From Bacteroidota bacterium (lineage in GTDB: Bacteria > Bacteroidota > Bacteroidia > UBA4408), in assembly GCA_016721765.1 (NCBI GenBank), contig JADKHO010000002.1, forward strand, positions 186,001-250,000: a DNA stretch of 64,000 bases, given 5' to 3'. The notes under the pieces are model-generated. The model was not told where the DNA came from, searched no databases, and worked only from the letters and a program-made list of their open reading frames with translations. Of this stretch, positions 36,912 to 46,154 are shown in pieces. A program made the position numbers and the translations under genes. Each line of letters starts with the position of its first letter. Within the stretch, counting starts at the first letter, position 1.

Positions 36912-37196
36912 TTACTCGATGGTAACGTTTATACCGCGGTTTTGAATTGCGAAACGCAAAGGCATTAATTCCTGCAAAGCTCCAAGTTTAACTTCACATT
37001 TGCCGTTATAATGAATAATAAGTGTGCATTGCTGAGCCTGAATTGGGTTATGTTTGCACACATCTATCAGGGTATTTATTACATGGTCGAAAGTATTAAA
37101 ATCATCGTTATGAATAACAAGTGCTCTTTTGTTATCAGCCCTAACGACGTGTTCGGTAATCTCTTCAACTTCAGTTTCAAATTGTTCAGTAATCAT
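36912..37196 (-). CDS. clpS: ATP-dependent Clp protease adaptor ClpS
   Basis: 94 residues. The ClpS core is recognisable: LVIHNDDFNTFDHVINTLIDVC, then QAQQCTLIIHYNGKCEVKLG. The NDD and TFDHV residues form the N-degron pocket and the His of IIHYNGKC is conserved. It would deliver N-end-rule substrates to ClpAP-type proteases. The N-terminal tail is short and acidic. It lies upstream of the M48 protease gene, 21 bp apart. Confidence 0.88.
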   Translation of the reverse strand: MITEQFETEVEEITEHVVRADNKRALVIHNDDFNTFDHVINTLIDVCKHNPIQAQQCTLIIHYNGKCEVKLGALQELMPLRFAIQNRGINVTIE

Positions 37197-37303
37197 AGGC
37201 TTTAGGCTAAATAATAAGCTACGAATTTACGCTTTTTTTTCATACACAACTAATAGGTAGCAGGTTACCCCTAATTGTGCCGCTAATAAATGATAAGGCT
37301 ATT

Positions 37304-37333
37304 TTGCAATTTATTTTCAAAGTACTAATCTTG
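37304..37333 (+). promoter_or_regulatory. candidate promoter of ogt
   Basis: TTG (37304-37306), 19 bp, then TAATCTTG (37326-37333), one mismatch from TAnnTTTG, at the usual spacing and 20 bp before the TTG start codon. Confidence 0.4.
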
Positions 37334-37352
37334 TAACACAAACCACGCTAAT

Positions 37353-37835
37353 TTGGAATTCACCAATTGCATCGCAACACCTTTAGGTTTCTTAATTTTA
37401 AAAGGAAATAATGAATTCATTAGCGTGATCACGTTTAGTGATGAAAAAGTTAATTCTTCCAAAGGGCTTCCACCTATTGCAAAAGAAGCAGCACTTCAAC
37501 TTAAGGAATATTTTTCGGCAAAGCGAAAGGAGTTTACTTTTCCTATTCAGCAGGTGGGTACCGATTTTCAACAAACTGTTTGGATGCACTTACAAAAAAT
37601 TCCCTTTGGACAAACACGCAGCTACTTAAAAATTGCAGCTCAATTAGGTGATCCCAAAAGCATTAGAGCAGTTGGAAACGCTAATGGAAAAAACAACTTG
37701 GCAATTGTAATTCCTTGTCACCGTGTAATTGGTGAATCGGGTAAACTTGTTGGGTATGCAGGCGGATTATGGCGAAAAAAGTGGTTACTCGACCATGAAA
37801 ACAAAATCGAAAATGGGGTGCAAAAGTTGTTTTAA
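37353..37835 (+). CDS. ogt: methylated-DNA-[protein]-cysteine S-methyltransferase
   Basis: 160 residues. The active-site block IVIPCHRVIG holds the acceptor C122; FQQTVWMHLQKIPFGQTRSY and GNANGKNN before it, and YAGGLWRKKWLLDHE after it, are the classic O6-alkylguanine transferase motifs. The protein transfers methyl groups from O6-methylguanine to its own cysteine, once per molecule. It is the short Ogt form without an AdaA domain. The only start in frame after the upstream stop is TTG at 37353. Confidence 0.92.
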   Translation: MEFTNCIATPLGFLILKGNNEFISVITFSDEKVNSSKGLPPIAKEAALQLKEYFSAKRKEFTFPIQQVGTDFQQTVWMHLQKIPFGQTRSYLKIAAQLGDPKSIRAVGNANGKNNLAIVIPCHRVIGESGKLVGYAGGLWRKKWLLDHENKIENGVQKLF

Positions 37836-37841
37836 TGGCAT

Positions 37842-38393
37842 TTACAATCGGTTTAATTGATTATCGCGAGTAAGTTGTGGATCAAACCGAATAGTATTCA
37901 CAAAGTTTTTTGCTTGCTCGATTTGTTTTGCCGAATAATTCTTCAAATAGGTAACCGACATCAAGTAAAGCCTTCCTTTAACACCAACCAAATAATACTC
38001 AGCAATGTAAGGATTCTCAGGTTTACCCGACTCTATTAGCAGGTACTTACCTCTCAATTCACCGAAATTATAAGTGTAGCTGTTTGATTCAACGTTATCG
38101 CCAACATAAATTTGTTTGGTATTAAAAAGAATTAATTCATACAAACTGTCTAGTTCTATGTAATTTTTTATTTGAGTATAATTGTATTCATCGGTAACAA
38201 AAAGATTGTAAATAATTCCATTGTGTCTGCCTTCCAAAATAAGCCTGAAGTCGCCTGATTGTTTGGTATGCGTTACCGGAAATGAGAGTAGTAAGCTAGG
38301 GTCAAATTTATACTCCACAAGCGAATCCACTTGCGCACTTAATTTAAAAAAGGGAGCTGCCATCAATAGGCAAACAACAAGTAATTTTTTCAT
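37842..38393 (-). CDS. exported protein of unknown function
   Basis: 183 residues with a clear signal peptide (MKKLLVVCLLMAAPFFKLSAQ). The mature part is a mixed alpha/beta domain with YKFDPSLLLSFP near the N-terminus and a C-terminal helix ending AKNFVNTIRF, the layout of PsbP/DcrB-like or similar small secreted domains. I do not recognise a family with certainty. It converges with ogt (6-bp gap) and is transcribed alone. Confidence 0.7.
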   Translation of the reverse strand: MKKLLVVCLLMAAPFFKLSAQVDSLVEYKFDPSLLLSFPVTHTKQSGDFRLILEGRHNGIIYNLFVTDEYNYTQIKNYIELDSLYELILFNTKQIYVGDNVESNSYTYNFGELRGKYLLIESGKPENPYIAEYYLVGVKGRLYLMSVTYLKNYSAKQIEQAKNFVNTIRFDPQLTRDNQLNRL

Positions 38394-38452
38394 ACAGATA
38401 CTAAATTTTGCAAAATTAATTTAAAAATAGCTGGAACAACAAAGGTATCTTC

Positions 38453-38460
38453 TATTTTTG
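38453..38460 (+). promoter_or_regulatory. -7 box (TATTTTTG) of the DUF1223 gene
   Basis: TATTTTTG fits TAnnTTTG, 52 bp before the ATG at 38513. No -33 TTG at the usual distance. Confidence 0.35.
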
Positions 38461-38512
38461 TACGCACACTCACTTCAATATCATTATCACAAAACTTAAC
38501 ATTTCACCAACT

Positions 38513-39283
38513 ATGAATCTTAAAAATGCACTTATTGCACTTCTATCAGTATGTTTTTTTTCAAGCCTAACAGCTCAGGTTAACACTGCAAAAAAAAAGG
38601 AAAAAACTTTTGTGGTACTTGAGCTATTTACTGCCGAAGGTTGTGCCTCTTGTACCGACGCGGATGAATTATTAAGTAAAATGGAAAAGAACACAGAAAA
38701 GGATGGTGCCGAAATTTACTATTTAAATTATCATGTTGCTTATTGGGATAATTTGGGTTGGAAAGATGAATATGCCAGCAAAAAATTTGAAGCGCATCAA
38801 GATTTTTACAATTCCTATTTGCCCGTTCAAAAATCATACACCCCCCAACTTATTGTGAATGGGACCACAGAATTTACCGGTTCCGACGAAGGTTTAATTA
38901 AACGTTCTGTTGAAGATGCTTTTTTACATAACAAACCAAATTATATTGCTGAATTAAAAGCGCAAAAAATAGATAGTGCAAAAATTTCGGTAATGTGCAA
39001 TCTTGTAAATTTGCCACCAAATTGTCAATTGCAATTGGTGTTGGTTGAAAAGGACTTGCCGGCAGCTACAGTTAAATCCGGTGAAAACAAAGGAAAAAAA
39101 GTAATTCATTACAGCGCAGTTCGATATATGGAAACAATCGCAATTCCCAAAGACACAAACAAGGTAGTATTGAATTATAAGTTGCCAAAATTAAATAGCA
39201 AATATGTGTTGATTGCCTATGTTCAGGATAAAGAAGTAAGAGATATTTACAGCGTGGAACAGGTTAAAATTAAATTACAATAA
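38513..39283 (+). CDS. DUF1223 thioredoxin-like exported protein
   Basis: 256 residues with a signal peptide (LLSVCFFSSLTAQ). VVLELFTAEGCASCTDADELL places a CxxC pair (C44, C47) at the thioredoxin active-site position; NYHVAYWDNLGWKDEYAS, TPQLIVNG and the beta-rich C-terminal half match DUF1223. The fold suggests thiol-disulfide chemistry in the periplasm; no substrate is known. Its 3' end overlaps the converging miaA gene by 9 bp. Confidence 0.87.
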   Translation: MNLKNALIALLSVCFFSSLTAQVNTAKKKEKTFVVLELFTAEGCASCTDADELLSKMEKNTEKDGAEIYYLNYHVAYWDNLGWKDEYASKKFEAHQDFYNSYLPVQKSYTPQLIVNGTTEFTGSDEGLIKRSVEDAFLHNKPNYIAELKAQKIDSAKISVMCNLVNLPPNCQLQLVLVEKDLPAATVKSGENKGKKVIHYSAVRYMETIAIPKDTNKVVLNYKLPKLNSKYVLIAYVQDKEVRDIYSVEQVKIKLQ

Positions 39284-40177
39284 TGCTTTTACTTTATTAA
39301 TTAATTCGGCATTATTTTCTAAAACTTCAAACCAATTAATTTCTTGATCCCGCCTAAACCAAGTCATTTGCCGCTTTGCGTACCTTCGTGTGTTTTGTTG
39401 AATCAGCAATAAGGCTTGCTCAATTGAAATTTTGGCATCTAAAAAGTCGAACAATTCAGAATAACCAACTGTTTTCAACGCCTTTAGATTTTTGTAGGGA
39501 AGAAGTCCTTTAACTTCCTCCAGAAGGCCTTGCTCAAACATGTGTTCCACGCGCAAATTTATTTTTTCGTATAACTTTTTCCTTTCCATTTGCAAGCCAA
39601 TTTTTACGATTCGAAAAGGGTGCTCCATTTTTTTACCGAGGCGTAAATCAGAGAATTTTTTTCCGCTAATTAAACATACTTCAATTGCTCGAATTAGTCG
39701 ATGCGGATTATTAATATCCATGCTATGAAAATATACTGGATCAAGTTCCAATAGCTGCTTTTGCAGCTTCTCGATCCCTTCTGATTCGAGCGTTTTTAAT
39801 AAGTTAGCTTTAATAGATGCATCAGAATTAGGCAAATCATCTAAGCCATTACACACGGCATCCAAATAGAGACCACTTCCACCGACAAGAATTGCGAGCG
39901 GATTCTTTGCATGTATTTTACTAATTAGCTCATTGGCTTCTATCGCAAAATCAGCTACCGTATACTTTTGGTGAATGGATATATGTCCCAATAGATGATG
40001 TGGAACTGATTCTAATTCAGCATCGAAAGGGCGGGCTGTGCCAATTTGCATTTCGCGATAAACTTGGCGCGAATCGGCAGAAATAATTTCGGTAGTAAAC
40101 TGTTTAGCAAGAGCAATAGACAAGGCTGTTTTACCAACTGCAGTAGGGCCACAAATTACAAGTAAAGTTGCTTGCAT
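39275..40177 (-). CDS. miaA: tRNA dimethylallyltransferase
   Basis: 300 residues. P-loop GPTAVGKTALS (10-20), SADSRQVYREMQIGTARP, HHLLG and LVGGSGLYLDAVCNGL are the family blocks, with TRRYAKRQMTWFRRD in the C-terminal region. MiaA adds a dimethylallyl group to A37 of tRNAs that read codons beginning with U. The substrate DMAPP is the product of IspH, encoded elsewhere in the window. It lies 11 bp after the pRiA4b-type gene on the same strand. Confidence 0.94.
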   Translation of the reverse strand: MQATLLVICGPTAVGKTALSIALAKQFTTEIISADSRQVYREMQIGTARPFDAELESVPHHLLGHISIHQKYTVADFAIEANELISKIHAKNPLAILVGGSGLYLDAVCNGLDDLPNSDASIKANLLKTLESEGIEKLQKQLLELDPVYFHSMDINNPHRLIRAIEVCLISGKKFSDLRLGKKMEHPFRIVKIGLQMERKKLYEKINLRVEHMFEQGLLEEVKGLLPYKNLKALKTVGYSELFDFLDAKISIEQALLLIQQNTRRYAKRQMTWFRRDQEINWFEVLENNAELINKVKALL

Positions 40178-40188
40178 AATGGAAGATT

Positions 40189-40914
40189 TTATTCTTCCAT
40201 ATTTTCATCGAGTTGCTCAAACTCATCTTCGGGACTATCTTCGAGCATATCATCTTCATCTTCTCCCTCTGTTTTTTCTCCATCGTCCAATACTGCATCG
40301 TCCTCCTCTTCAATGGCAATTTCTTCGCCTTCTTCACCAAAACCGTCCGCAAGATCCTCATCATCCTTTACCAAAGAAGCATCCGAAAAAGCATCGTCGT
40401 CAAATATTTTTTCAACCACAGCTCTTTTTGATTTTGTTTTTGGGCGCTCATCTTCGTCATCATCAGCTGAAGGTGTGAACTTTTGTACTTTGTATTGGCG
40501 AATGGCTACACCCTGCGTTTTTACAGTACGTGGATAAAATGAAGCGTGATCTTCGGGGCTGAGTTTAATGAGCTCAACGGTAAATGTCCACACCGCATTT
40601 TCTATTTTATCAAAATCGAAATAGTAAATTAATTTTTGATGTGGATCATCAATATAATCGCAGAGATACGTTTTTTTAGTTTTTGATTTCCCTTTCTTAT
40701 CGGCATTTTCAACAGTTATCTGAAGTGGAACTTCTTTTTCTCTTCGCCAGTAATCATTGCTTTGAAAAAAAGTTGCATTTTTACTTGCATCAAAACCAAT
40801 TGCTTGTTGAATGGCTTCATGTAATTCTTCAAAACTTTGATTGGAAAGGATTTCAATATCACGATAGATATCGTTGTGGTCTTCGAACGAAACCCTGAAT
40901 CTGTAAACGGTCAT
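40189..40914 (-). CDS. pRiA4b ORF-3-like protein with acidic tail
   Basis: 241 residues. The N-terminal ~145 residues (VYRFRVSFEDHNDIYRDIEI, SFEELHEAIQQAIGFD, FFQSNDYWRRE, LCDYIDDPHQKLIYYFDF) match the plasmid pRiA4b ORF-3 / TnpR-like passenger domain. The last ~90 are a highly acidic low-complexity tail (DDDEDERP, EEGEEIAIEEEDD). Function is unknown; the name derives from plasmids, but chromosomal copies are common and nothing here suggests mobility. It lies 11 bp upstream of miaA. Confidence 0.75.
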   Translation of the reverse strand: MTVYRFRVSFEDHNDIYRDIEILSNQSFEELHEAIQQAIGFDASKNATFFQSNDYWRREKEVPLQITVENADKKGKSKTKKTYLCDYIDDPHQKLIYYFDFDKIENAVWTFTVELIKLSPEDHASFYPRTVKTQGVAIRQYKVQKFTPSADDDEDERPKTKSKRAVVEKIFDDDAFSDASLVKDDEDLADGFGEEGEEIAIEEEDDAVLDDGEKTEGEDEDDMLEDSPEDEFEQLDENMEE

Positions 40915-41057
40915 GATCTTATCTCTTAAAAAGTGTAAGTGAATTTCGCAATTTCTATAGCGTGAAATTAGAATATTAATTCTGCAATCTCAAATATTAA
41001 TGCTTTAAAATCAATGCTATTTATGCAATTAAATTCCTATATTGCTGAGTATCTGTG

Positions 41058-42473
41058 TTAACAATTTGTTACTGCTATTAATCCAATTTCCTTTCCTTTT
41101 TCAAACATAAATGCTTTTGCCTCAACTGCATCATTGCGAATTACACCGTCCAATATCGCTTCTCTTATTGCATTTTTAATGATACCAATTTCTTTGGAAG
41201 GCAATATATTAAAGGCTTTCATAATGTCTTCCCCACTAATGGGAGGTTGCCAATTTCGCAAATGATCTTTCTCTTCTACTTCTTTTAATTTTTGACGCAC
41301 CAATTCATAATTAGCTCGGTAACGATTTACTTTAACCGGATTCTTGGAAGTAATGTCAGCATCGCACAACTTCATTAAATCATCAATGTCGTCGCCTGCC
41401 TCAAACAAAAGTCGACGTACTGCCGAATCGGTAACAATACTTTTTGCAAGCACAATGGGGCGTAAATGAAGCAGTACAAGCTTTTGAACATACTTCATTT
41501 TCTCGTTCAAAGGAAGTTTCAAGTCAGCAAATATTTTAGGAACCATGCGCGAGCCTTTGTCTTCATGTCCGTGAAAAGTCCAGCCATGCCCCTCTTCAAA
41601 ACGTTTTGTATGCGGCTTGGCAATATCGTGCAAAATCGCCGCCCAGCGCAACCACAAATCATTGGAGGTTTCACATACATTATCGAGCACTTCCAAGGTA
41701 TGGTAAAAATTATCTTTGTGCGATTTGTTTCCAATTGTTTGTACCCCCTGCAAATTGGCCATTAAGGGGAATATTATTTTTAATAATCCCGAATCATAAA
41801 GCAATTTAAACCCAATGGATGGCTTAGGCGATAAAATAATTTTATTGAGTTCATCTGTGATGCGCTCTGCGGAGACAATCCGTATACGTTCCTTATTTTC
41901 GACAATGGCTTGAAATGATTCCTTTTGAATAGAAAAATTTAACTGTGTGGCAAAGCGTATGGCTCGCATCATCCGCAAAGGATCATCAGAATAGGTAATG
42001 GCCGGATTAAGTGGAGTTCGTAGAAGCATTTGTTCCATATCAGCCAATCCCCCAAAAGGGTCAACTAATTTGCCGTAATCCTTCTCTGAAAGAGAAATAG
42101 CCAAGGCATTAATTGTAAAATCTCTTCGGTTTTGATCATCTTCCAAGGAACCATCCTCTACAATTGGCTTGCGCGATTCACTGCGATAAGATTCTTTGCG
42201 GGCTCCCACAAATTCGATATCATAATCTTCATACTTAATGTGAGCAGTGCCAAAATTCTTAAACACATTCACCTGAAATTCACTGCCCAATTTTTTTGAA
42301 ACTCTTTTGGCGAGCTCAATACCGGAGCCAATCGCAACTATGTCAATATCTTTACACGGTCGCTTTAAAAACAAATCGCGTACCCAACCACCTATCACAA
42401 AAGAATGAATATTCATTTCTTTGGAACAGTCGGAAATGATTTTAAAGACCGGATGAGTAAGGTGGGCTTTCAC
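41058..42473 (-). CDS. cca: CCA-adding tRNA nucleotidyltransferase / polynucleotide adenylyltransferase with HD domain
   Basis: 471 residues. Class II nucleotidyltransferase head: GGWVRD (28-33), DIDI (42-45), RDFTINALA and DPLRMMRAIRFA. RNA-binding neck and body follow, and an HD domain with RWAAILHDIAKP (~280) and FHGHEDKGSRM. It would add or repair the 3'-CCA of tRNAs; the HD part can act as a phosphatase or phosphodiesterase. This HD-containing form is usual in Bacteroidota. Start is GTG at 42473. It lies ~80 bp downstream of the sulfatase gene. Confidence 0.92.
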   Translation of the reverse strand: MKAHLTHPVFKIISDCSKEMNIHSFVIGGWVRDLFLKRPCKDIDIVAIGSGIELAKRVSKKLGSEFQVNVFKNFGTAHIKYEDYDIEFVGARKESYRSESRKPIVEDGSLEDDQNRRDFTINALAISLSEKDYGKLVDPFGGLADMEQMLLRTPLNPAITYSDDPLRMMRAIRFATQLNFSIQKESFQAIVENKERIRIVSAERITDELNKIILSPKPSIGFKLLYDSGLLKIIFPLMANLQGVQTIGNKSHKDNFYHTLEVLDNVCETSNDLWLRWAAILHDIAKPHTKRFEEGHGWTFHGHEDKGSRMVPKIFADLKLPLNEKMKYVQKLVLLHLRPIVLAKSIVTDSAVRRLLFEAGDDIDDLMKLCDADITSKNPVKVNRYRANYELVRQKLKEVEEKDHLRNWQPPISGEDIMKAFNILPSKEIGIIKNAIREAILDGVIRNDAVEAKAFMFEKGKEIGLIAVTNC

Positions 42474-42552
42474 TTTTTATTTTTTGCAAATTTAGTTTTT
42501 AAAGCAAGAAAATTAAGTGATTTTTAGTAGGGCTAACAATAAAAATAAATAA

Positions 42553-44409
42553 TTACTTATTTGCGCCAACCGCGAAACTGTTGGTGCATTGGAGGAATGC
42601 CTTTCCATATTTAATTAGTCGAAGACTAAGTGAGTCTTCCTTTTGGTTTAACATATCCTTGTTTTGATTGTTATCGAAGATTACTGTTTTGTCTTTTGTG
42701 ATTAGTCCAAAACCATTATCAAATGCGTAATACGCAAATTCAGGGCTGTAAGGATTAAAAATATTTTTACTTCTTAAATAATCCGAAGAAGTGAGTGATA
42801 ATTGACCAAATAAAGTGGCAGCTAAATCGGTGTGCGAGGCAATGCGATTATTTATTGTACCGCGGTATTCCTCTTTCAAAGCCCCACCAATCAAGAGCAT
42901 AGGAATATGGTGTCGTCCTACTTCATAATTGTTTCGTTGCAGAGGAAAACGACAACCATGATCGGCAACTAAAATAAAAACTGTATTCGCATACCAAGGC
43001 TGTTGCTGCGCTGATTTTAGGTAGGCATACAAGCAACTATCGGAATAATGCACCGTATTTCTATACTTATCGTTTAATTCATCGCCACCCGAATTTTTAA
43101 ATACTTGCGTTACATCTGAATCCCACCATTCATGCGTACTAATTGTTCCTAAGGTACTAAAAAAAGGCGCTTTCATTGCTTTTAAATCGTTGAGATGTAG
43201 GGCAAAAATCTCTTCGTCGTAGGCACCCCATACGGTGCGCTTTTTTATCGCAAAATCATTTTCCCCTACCATGTGCTCCACGCCAGCGCTTCTAAGATAG
43301 GCTTCCACATTATCAAATTGTAAACGTCCTCCATAATAAAAAGAAGTGTAATAACCTTGTTTTTTCAAATCGATATAAAGGTTGGGCAATTTATCGAATT
43401 TACCCCAGGAGTAAATTACTGAACCTTGCGGTTGGGCAGGAAAGCCGCTTAGCATGGCCAGTAATCCTTGTTCGGTGCGGTATCCGCTTGAATAAAAATT
43501 TGAAAAAAGCATACCTTCTTTCGCCAGTTTGCCAAAATTGGGCGCCACATTTTTTTCACCACCTACACATTCCACCACATCGGCTGTCCAACTCTCCAAA
43601 AAAACCAAAACGATGTTGGGTCTTTTTGATTTGAAAATTTCGATCGTGCTGTCCTTAGTAGCTTTATTGAAGTCTTGCAAATACTGCAAGGCAAGTTTTT
43701 CCGAATAAAATGGGTAGGGATTTTTTGTGGGCTCAATGGGATGAGAAATCAATTCACCTAAATTCCAAAGGCTATTCATAGCACTATAATTCAACAATTG
43801 ATGTTCGCTAAAAAAAATTTGATTCCGGTTGAGCGGAAGTTTTTGAGTTCCACCGCGTGCACCAATAATAAAGGCTACAATCAAAATAACCGATGCACTT
43901 ATTTTAACCGGCCAGCCATTTTGTGACCTGCTATACTTCCCAACCAATTTTTTCCACACCCAAATAAAAAGCACCATTTCAAGTAGAATTATTGGAAATA
44001 AAAATAGCGTTGTGCGATCGTATAGTAAGGGCAATACCTCTTTTGGATAAGCCAAATAAGCAAGCGCTTTAGCATTAAATTTTGTTCCCCAAGCTTTGTA
44101 AATTCCAATATCTACAGAACACAATAAACAGCAAATAAAAAGCATCACAAAACTTTCCCATTTTACAATTGCGTTTGTCCATTTATCGTTTAGCCCCCAA
44201 AGTGAGGCAATTAAGGCTATAGTCGGAATGGAGAGCAGGTAAATACTTCCTGCCAAATTCATGCGCAAGCCAATCCAAATAGAATGCATGAACTCGATCG
44301 ATGTACCTTTATAAGAACTTAAATCAAGGCAAAAAAACAAGAGTTGCTGAATTATAAAAAAGAGCATCCAAAACAACAACAACCTCGTTATAAATAATAT
44401 AGCTTTCAT
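42553..44409 (-). CDS. LtaS-like membrane sulfatase/phosphoglycerol transferase family protein
   Basis: 618 residues: five hydrophobic segments in the first ~190 residues, then an extracytoplasmic alkaline-phosphatase-fold domain. NIVLVFLESWTADVVE holds the metal-binding Glu, YRTEQGLLAMLSGFPAQP the nucleophilic Thr (~310), and ILVADHGCRFP the metal-binding Asp-His. LTA synthases transfer phosphoglycerol; Gram-negative relatives modify glucans or lipids with phosphoethanolamine or phosphoglycerol. The substrate here is unknown, but neighbours TsaC, GT4 and GH31 lie on the same strand. Confidence 0.85.
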   Translation of the reverse strand: MKAILFITRLLLFWMLFFIIQQLLFFCLDLSSYKGTSIEFMHSIWIGLRMNLAGSIYLLSIPTIALIASLWGLNDKWTNAIVKWESFVMLFICCLLCSVDIGIYKAWGTKFNAKALAYLAYPKEVLPLLYDRTTLFLFPIILLEMVLFIWVWKKLVGKYSRSQNGWPVKISASVILIVAFIIGARGGTQKLPLNRNQIFFSEHQLLNYSAMNSLWNLGELISHPIEPTKNPYPFYSEKLALQYLQDFNKATKDSTIEIFKSKRPNIVLVFLESWTADVVECVGGEKNVAPNFGKLAKEGMLFSNFYSSGYRTEQGLLAMLSGFPAQPQGSVIYSWGKFDKLPNLYIDLKKQGYYTSFYYGGRLQFDNVEAYLRSAGVEHMVGENDFAIKKRTVWGAYDEEIFALHLNDLKAMKAPFFSTLGTISTHEWWDSDVTQVFKNSGGDELNDKYRNTVHYSDSCLYAYLKSAQQQPWYANTVFILVADHGCRFPLQRNNYEVGRHHIPMLLIGGALKEEYRGTINNRIASHTDLAATLFGQLSLTSSDYLRSKNIFNPYSPEFAYYAFDNGFGLITKDKTVIFDNNQNKDMLNQKEDSLSLRLIKYGKAFLQCTNSFAVGANK

Positions 44410-44466
44410 ATAAATTTGAACACTATTTCCTGCTAAGGAATTTTTGATTTTAATACAAGGTGTAAT

Positions 44467-45030
44467 CTACTTTCTAATTATTTTAATATCTCCGTTATTT
44501 CCTAATTTAATAATGGATGAGGGAGCCGTCTGCTTTTGCTCTGATTGGCGCCAATTAACAATGTGGTCAACTTTTGTTTTGATAGTGTTGGAGATGTTCG
44601 AAAATCCTTGTGGTGCTTCTTCCCCACTAACATTAGCAGAAGTAGATACAATTGCTTTTCCAAAGCGATGGATAACATTTTTACAAAATTCATCTTTCGT
44701 AACACGAATAGCTACCGTGCCATCAGCATTCACTAAATTGGGTGCTAAATTGCAAGCTTTATCGTAAATAATGGTCAGCGGTTTTTCAGCAAATTCAACT
44801 AAATCCCAAGCAAGAGCAGGCACATCTTTTACGTATTTATTGAGTTTTGATTCATGATCAATTAATACAATCATACTCTTTTCGCTAGGGCGATTTTTAA
44901 TTTCGAAAATGCGTTGAACTGCCTTTTCATTGGTGGCATCACAACCTATTCCCCAAATGGTATCGGTGGGATAAAGAATTATTTTTCCTTGTCGCAACGC
45001 TTCTACTGCTGCTTTTATTTCGTTTTCCAT
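44467..45030 (-). CDS. tsaC: L-threonylcarbamoyladenylate synthase (TsaC/YrdC type)
   Basis: 187 residues, one YrdC domain: IILYPTDTIWGIGCDATNEKAV, IKNRPSEKSMIVLID with the KxRxxxK signature, and SANVSGEEAP. It forms threonylcarbamoyl-AMP for the t6A37 modification of tRNA. The Sua5 C-terminal domain is absent, so this is the short form. Its ATG overlaps the stop of the GT4 gene by one base, so the two are coupled. Confidence 0.92.
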   Translation of the reverse strand: MENEIKAAVEALRQGKIILYPTDTIWGIGCDATNEKAVQRIFEIKNRPSEKSMIVLIDHESKLNKYVKDVPALAWDLVEFAEKPLTIIYDKACNLAPNLVNADGTVAIRVTKDEFCKNVIHRFGKAIVSTSANVSGEEAPQGFSNISNTIKTKVDHIVNWRQSEQKQTAPSSIIKLGNNGDIKIIRK

Positions 45031-46145
45031 TATTCGGTATAAATTTTCATCATGGCCTTGGCGATTGCTTCCGGTCTAAATTTTTTAGAATGCTCATATC
45101 CCTTTTCTATAACATTCGTTCTAAGGGTTGGTGATTGAAGTAAATTTCGAATTAAGTCAGCTAACTCAAAATGATTGGTGGCATCAATGTAAAGGGAACT
45201 GCTTCCACCTGCTTCCGGTAAACTACTGCTACCGGAGGCTATAATTGGAGTTTTACAGGTTATTGCTTCCAACACAGGAATGCCAAAACCTTCAAACAAG
45301 GAAGGATAAATAAATATTTTTGCCAAGCGATACATGGCAGGAAGTTCGCTGGTTTCAACAGTATCTAAAATAAACACGCGTTCGCTTAACTTATTTTTGA
45401 GAATGAATTCATTTACTTCTTTAAAATAAGCGCGCTTTTTACCCACTATCACCAATTTAATGTGCTCCACCAACAGCATTGCTTTTAGAATGGTAATTAC
45501 ATTTTTTCGTTCTTCTATCGTACCTACTGAGAGTAAAAATTCATCCGGCAACTTGTATTTTTCTTTAATTTGATTCAACTCAGTGATGCTTGGTTCCTGA
45601 TAAAAAACTTCAGCACAACTTTGATAAACCACTTTAATTTTTTGTTCCGGGATTCTATAAAATTCAATTAAATCCTTTTTAGTTTGCTCACTCACAGCAA
45701 TCACCACATCAGCTTTCATGCAAGAGCGCTTGCATTTATTGTCATACACTTGTCGGTCAATAACCGGATACAGTTCTGGAAAACGCAAATAAATTAAATC
45801 GTGCACCGTAACAATTTTCTTTCCTTTAAATTTTGAAATATTTCTTGGAAGTTCATTGCTTAATCCGTGATATACCTCAATGCCTAAAGAATTAAGTTGA
45901 TTTGTAATTTCAAAAGTGCGCCACAGTGATGGTATTTGCTTGTTCAAAAAAGATTGTGGTTCTATAATGTGAACATTCTTTTGGTGTGAAATAAAATCCA
46001 GGAAACTGCCTTCACAGCTGCGTGGTGTATATAAAAAATATTCTTCTGAATAATTTTGAATTAAGGATTTAATGCTAGAACGGGAATAATTTCCCAATCC
46101 ACTTTTATTCAAAAATGCACGTTTTGCATCGAAAGCAATTTTCAT
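45030..46145 (-). CDS. GT4-family glycosyltransferase
   Basis: 371 residues, GT-B fold. IAFDAKRAFLNKSGLGNYSR at the N-terminus, VTVHDLIYLRFPE and ADVVIAVSEQTKKDL in the acceptor domain, LLSVGTIEERKN opening the donor domain, and the EX7E motif in SLFEGFGIPVLEAI. GT4 enzymes use nucleotide-sugar donors with retention; the substrate cannot be read. Probably surface polysaccharide or LPS. It overlaps tsaC by 1 bp and follows the GH31 gene by 9 bp. Confidence 0.9.
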   Translation of the reverse strand: MKIAFDAKRAFLNKSGLGNYSRSSIKSLIQNYSEEYFLYTPRSCEGSFLDFISHQKNVHIIEPQSFLNKQIPSLWRTFEITNQLNSLGIEVYHGLSNELPRNISKFKGKKIVTVHDLIYLRFPELYPVIDRQVYDNKCKRSCMKADVVIAVSEQTKKDLIEFYRIPEQKIKVVYQSCAEVFYQEPSITELNQIKEKYKLPDEFLLSVGTIEERKNVITILKAMLLVEHIKLVIVGKKRAYFKEVNEFILKNKLSERVFILDTVETSELPAMYRLAKIFIYPSLFEGFGIPVLEAITCKTPIIASGSSSLPEAGGSSSLYIDATNHFELADLIRNLLQSPTLRTNVIEKGYEHSKKFRPEAIAKAMMKIYTE

Positions 46146-46154
46146 CTTTTAAAT

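Noticed and set aside
40172..40537. Serine-rich ORFs on the plus strand
   Set aside because: They are the complement of the acidic tail of the minus-strand gene (Asp/Glu codons read as Ser/His/Leu).
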